From contig CAMLSF010000178.1 in the NCBI GenBank assembly GCA_946482615.1, forward strand, positions 1 through 6,951: 6,951 bases of DNA, given 5' to 3'. The notes under the pieces were generated by a model. It did no database searches. It saw nothing but the letters and a program-made list of their open reading frames with translations, and was not told the DNA's origin. Positions 5,511-6,951 of the stretch are shown in pieces; the first letter of the stretch is position 1; each line of letters opens with the position of its first letter. The stretch comes from an uncultured Chromatiaceae bacterium (lineage in GTDB: Bacteria; Pseudomonadota; Gammaproteobacteria; Enterobacterales; Alteromonadaceae). The translations under genes were made by a program, and so were the position numbers.

Positions 5511-6951
5511 AGCTCACCTGCAACGACATAGGCAGGTTCAGGTAACGCCAGCGGCCATCTTCGCGCTGACAAGCCTGTACCTTGCCTGGTAAGGCTTGCC
5601 AGACCCGGCCATCCATTGCAACGTAAGTATCAGGTGCTACTTTGCTGTTATCTACCAGATCAGGCGTAGTGCATTGCAGTCTGGCCTGCTGTATCCCTTG
5701 CTGGAAAAAGGCGGTATCCCCTGCAAGTAAACGGCTGAATTTCATGCCTGATGCCACCCAGCCTGTGGTTTTCTGCCCTTGTTGCACGGCTTTGGCTTTC
5801 GCCTCACTGGCATCTGCTATCCAGACACCGCCCCGGCCTTCGACCTGTAACTGCGCTGTGTCCGGGTCAATAAAATTCGCCCGCAGCACTGTGGCTTCGT
5901 CCACACCAAAACCAAAGTCTGTATTGGTATCGATCAGTAAACGTAATAACCGGCCTTCGCGATTACGCTCACGAAAATGAGTGTCGGTCACCCCTAAAGT
6001 AAAAGACTGCAAGCCACCTGCTGCTCTGTAGGTTAACCAGCTGCCATCCAGATCTGAGCTACAGCTTTGATGGTAGTAACACAAAGGCGCATTAGGTTCA
6101 GTGGCATAAGCGCCATACTGCAGCGCTTTAATTGTTTGACCACCACTGATCATCGGGATCTTTTTCTCTGTATTCCCTGCCTGCACTGCAGTACCGGCGC
6201 TGGAACCCGCCAGTGGTACACCGGCATCAAGACGCTGATGTAATAGCTTGGCAAGTTCAGTAAATTCGCCCGGCTTTTTCTGCAGGCTACGCATCGTCAG
6301 CGACTGATCGCCGCCATTAATAAAAATAGCGTCAGCCTCCAACAGCATCTGCTGCATCAATTGCGGATTGCGGCACATCTTCTGCTGATAAGCCGCCAGC
6401 TCAGGGTAACGCTCCGATCTTTTGTACTGACCATTCCAGCGGAATCGATCCTCGTCTAAAGTGTCACAGTTGCCCACCTGCACTAAGGCAGGTTCTATCG
6501 GCAGCCAAACAGCGTCAGCACCAGCAGCATTAAAAAGTTGCAGGTAATAATCCACCCAATCCATAGGGCTGTTGGAGGAAGCGCTGATCAGCACTAACTT
6601 AGGTTTTGCTGCTGACACTTTAGCCACTGCTGCAGCACCAGAGGCTTTAGCCCGCGTCAGGGCACGGTTTTTCGCTGACTGAATAAAATGCTGAAACATC
6701 TGCTGCACATAAAGTTCTGTGCCGTCAAAATAGACTTTGACCTGAGCTGTGCTGCCGTCTTTCAGCACAGGCCGCTGCTCAAACACATCGTCCAGTAAAT
6801 TCTGTTCGTCGTCCGACAACTCAAAAGACTCAAACTCGCTGTACCAGCTATCTTCCGGCCAGTCTTTGGTTTGCATCTGCTCTAATTTAGTCAGTAGCAA
6901 GGGTTTGATCTGCTGCGCTCGAGCCGCTTTATCCGGCCATTTTGGCAAAGC
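5503..6951 (-). CDS. Cyanophycinase-like S51 serine peptidase, 5' end cut by window
   Basis: The open frame reaches the right edge, so the N-terminus is missing; a TTG at 6948 is probably not the start. Residues are counted from that TTG (481 in view). The S51 core runs from about 115. NGGDQ at 211-215 matches the GGDQ of cyanophycinase. AGSSAG at 247-252 carries the nucleophile S250. TDTHFRERNREGRL at 321-334 carries H324 and R328, R330, R333. GFGVDEATV at 346-354 carries E351. S250, H324 and E351 line up with the Ser, His, Glu triad of Synechocystis CphB. CphB has Gln after Asp in the DQHF motif; here it is T323. About 115 unrecognised residues precede the core, and an insertion near 155-198 makes the protein longer than CphB (about 270). 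Six cysteines in view and the N-terminal extension would fit a secreted form, but no signal peptide can be seen. It is the first gene of the operon in view. A related isopeptide substrate is possible. Confidence 0.85.
   Translation of the reverse strand, partial: ALPKWPDKAARAQQIKPLLLTKLEQMQTKDWPEDSWYSEFESFELSDDEQNLLDDVFEQRPVLKDGSTAQVKVYFDGTELYVQQMFQHFIQSAKNRALTRAKASGAAAVAKVSAAKPKLVLISASSNSPMDWVDYYLQLFNAAGADAVWLPIEPALVQVGNCDTLDEDRFRWNGQYKRSERYPELAAYQQKMCRNPQLMQQMLLEADAIFINGGDQSLTMRSLQKKPGEFTELAKLLHQRLDAGVPLAGSSAGTAVQAGNTEKKIPMISGGQTIKALQYGAYATEPNAPLCYYHQSCSSDLDGSWLTYRAAGGLQSFTLGVTDTHFRERNREGRLLRLLIDTNTDFGFGVDEATVLRANFIDPDTAQLQVEGRGGVWIADASEAKAKAVQQGQKTTGWVASGMKFSRLLAGDTAFFQQGIQQARLQCTTPDLVDNSKVAPDTYVAMDGRVWQALPGKVQACQREDGRWRYLNLPMSLQVSYE
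5513..5519 (-). promoter_or_regulatory. Ribosome binding site of the permease gene, inside the upstream gene
   Basis: AGGTGAG on the minus strand lies 2 bases before the ATG at 5510, within the last codons of the peptidase gene. Together with the 8-bp overlap this suggests that the permease is translated by ribosomes finishing the peptidase. Confidence 0.55.

Noticed and set aside
5642..5980. Open frame of 112 codons on the + strand
   Set aside because: Antisense shadow of the S51 peptidase gene, whose catalytic motifs lie on the other strand.
6946..6948. TTG as the true start of the S51 peptidase gene
   Set aside because: The frame continues to the window edge with no stop, and no ribosome binding site can be seen in the 3 bases left. 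The gene is treated as partial.

Overview
The window looks like chromosomal DNA from a gammaproteobacterium. GC content is middling, the genes are tightly packed with Shine-Dalgarno sites, and the YbaK protein closely follows the E. coli form. Alteromonadales or Rheinheimera-like bacteria would fit the gene mix, but the genus is a guess from style, not a measured result. No rRNA, tRNA, CRISPR array, insertion sequence or phage gene was seen.

Layout. On the + strand lie an MFS carrier of FHS (FucP/TsgA-like) character (9-1223) and a ZIP-family metal transporter with a complete two-metal site (1319-2257). They run tail to tail, about 10 bp apart, into a minus-strand block. Read in its own direction from the right edge, that block holds a cyanophycinase-like S51 serine peptidase cut by the window edge (5503-6951), a YfcC/DcuC-type permease overlapping it by 8 bp (4062-5510), an isoaspartyl-dipeptidase-like M38 amidohydrolase (2858-4027), a tandem 15-bp repeat and an intrinsic terminator, and then the separate gene ybaK (2268-2747).

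The three-gene minus-strand operon is the most interesting part. Cyanophycinase cuts cyanophycin (multi-L-arginyl-poly-L-aspartate) to beta-Asp-Arg dipeptides, and isoaspartyl dipeptidase splits such dipeptides to free amino acids. A DcuC-superfamily permease between them suggests a route of depolymerise, import, hydrolyse. No cyanophycin synthetase is in the window, so scavenging of outside material is plausible but unproven. Two sequence departures complicate a textbook reading. The dipeptidase has Leu where the first His of the HxH metal motif should be, and the S51 enzyme has Thr where cyanophycinase has a pocket Gln. The system may act on a related isopeptide instead.

The + strand carriers and ybaK have no evident link to this pathway.
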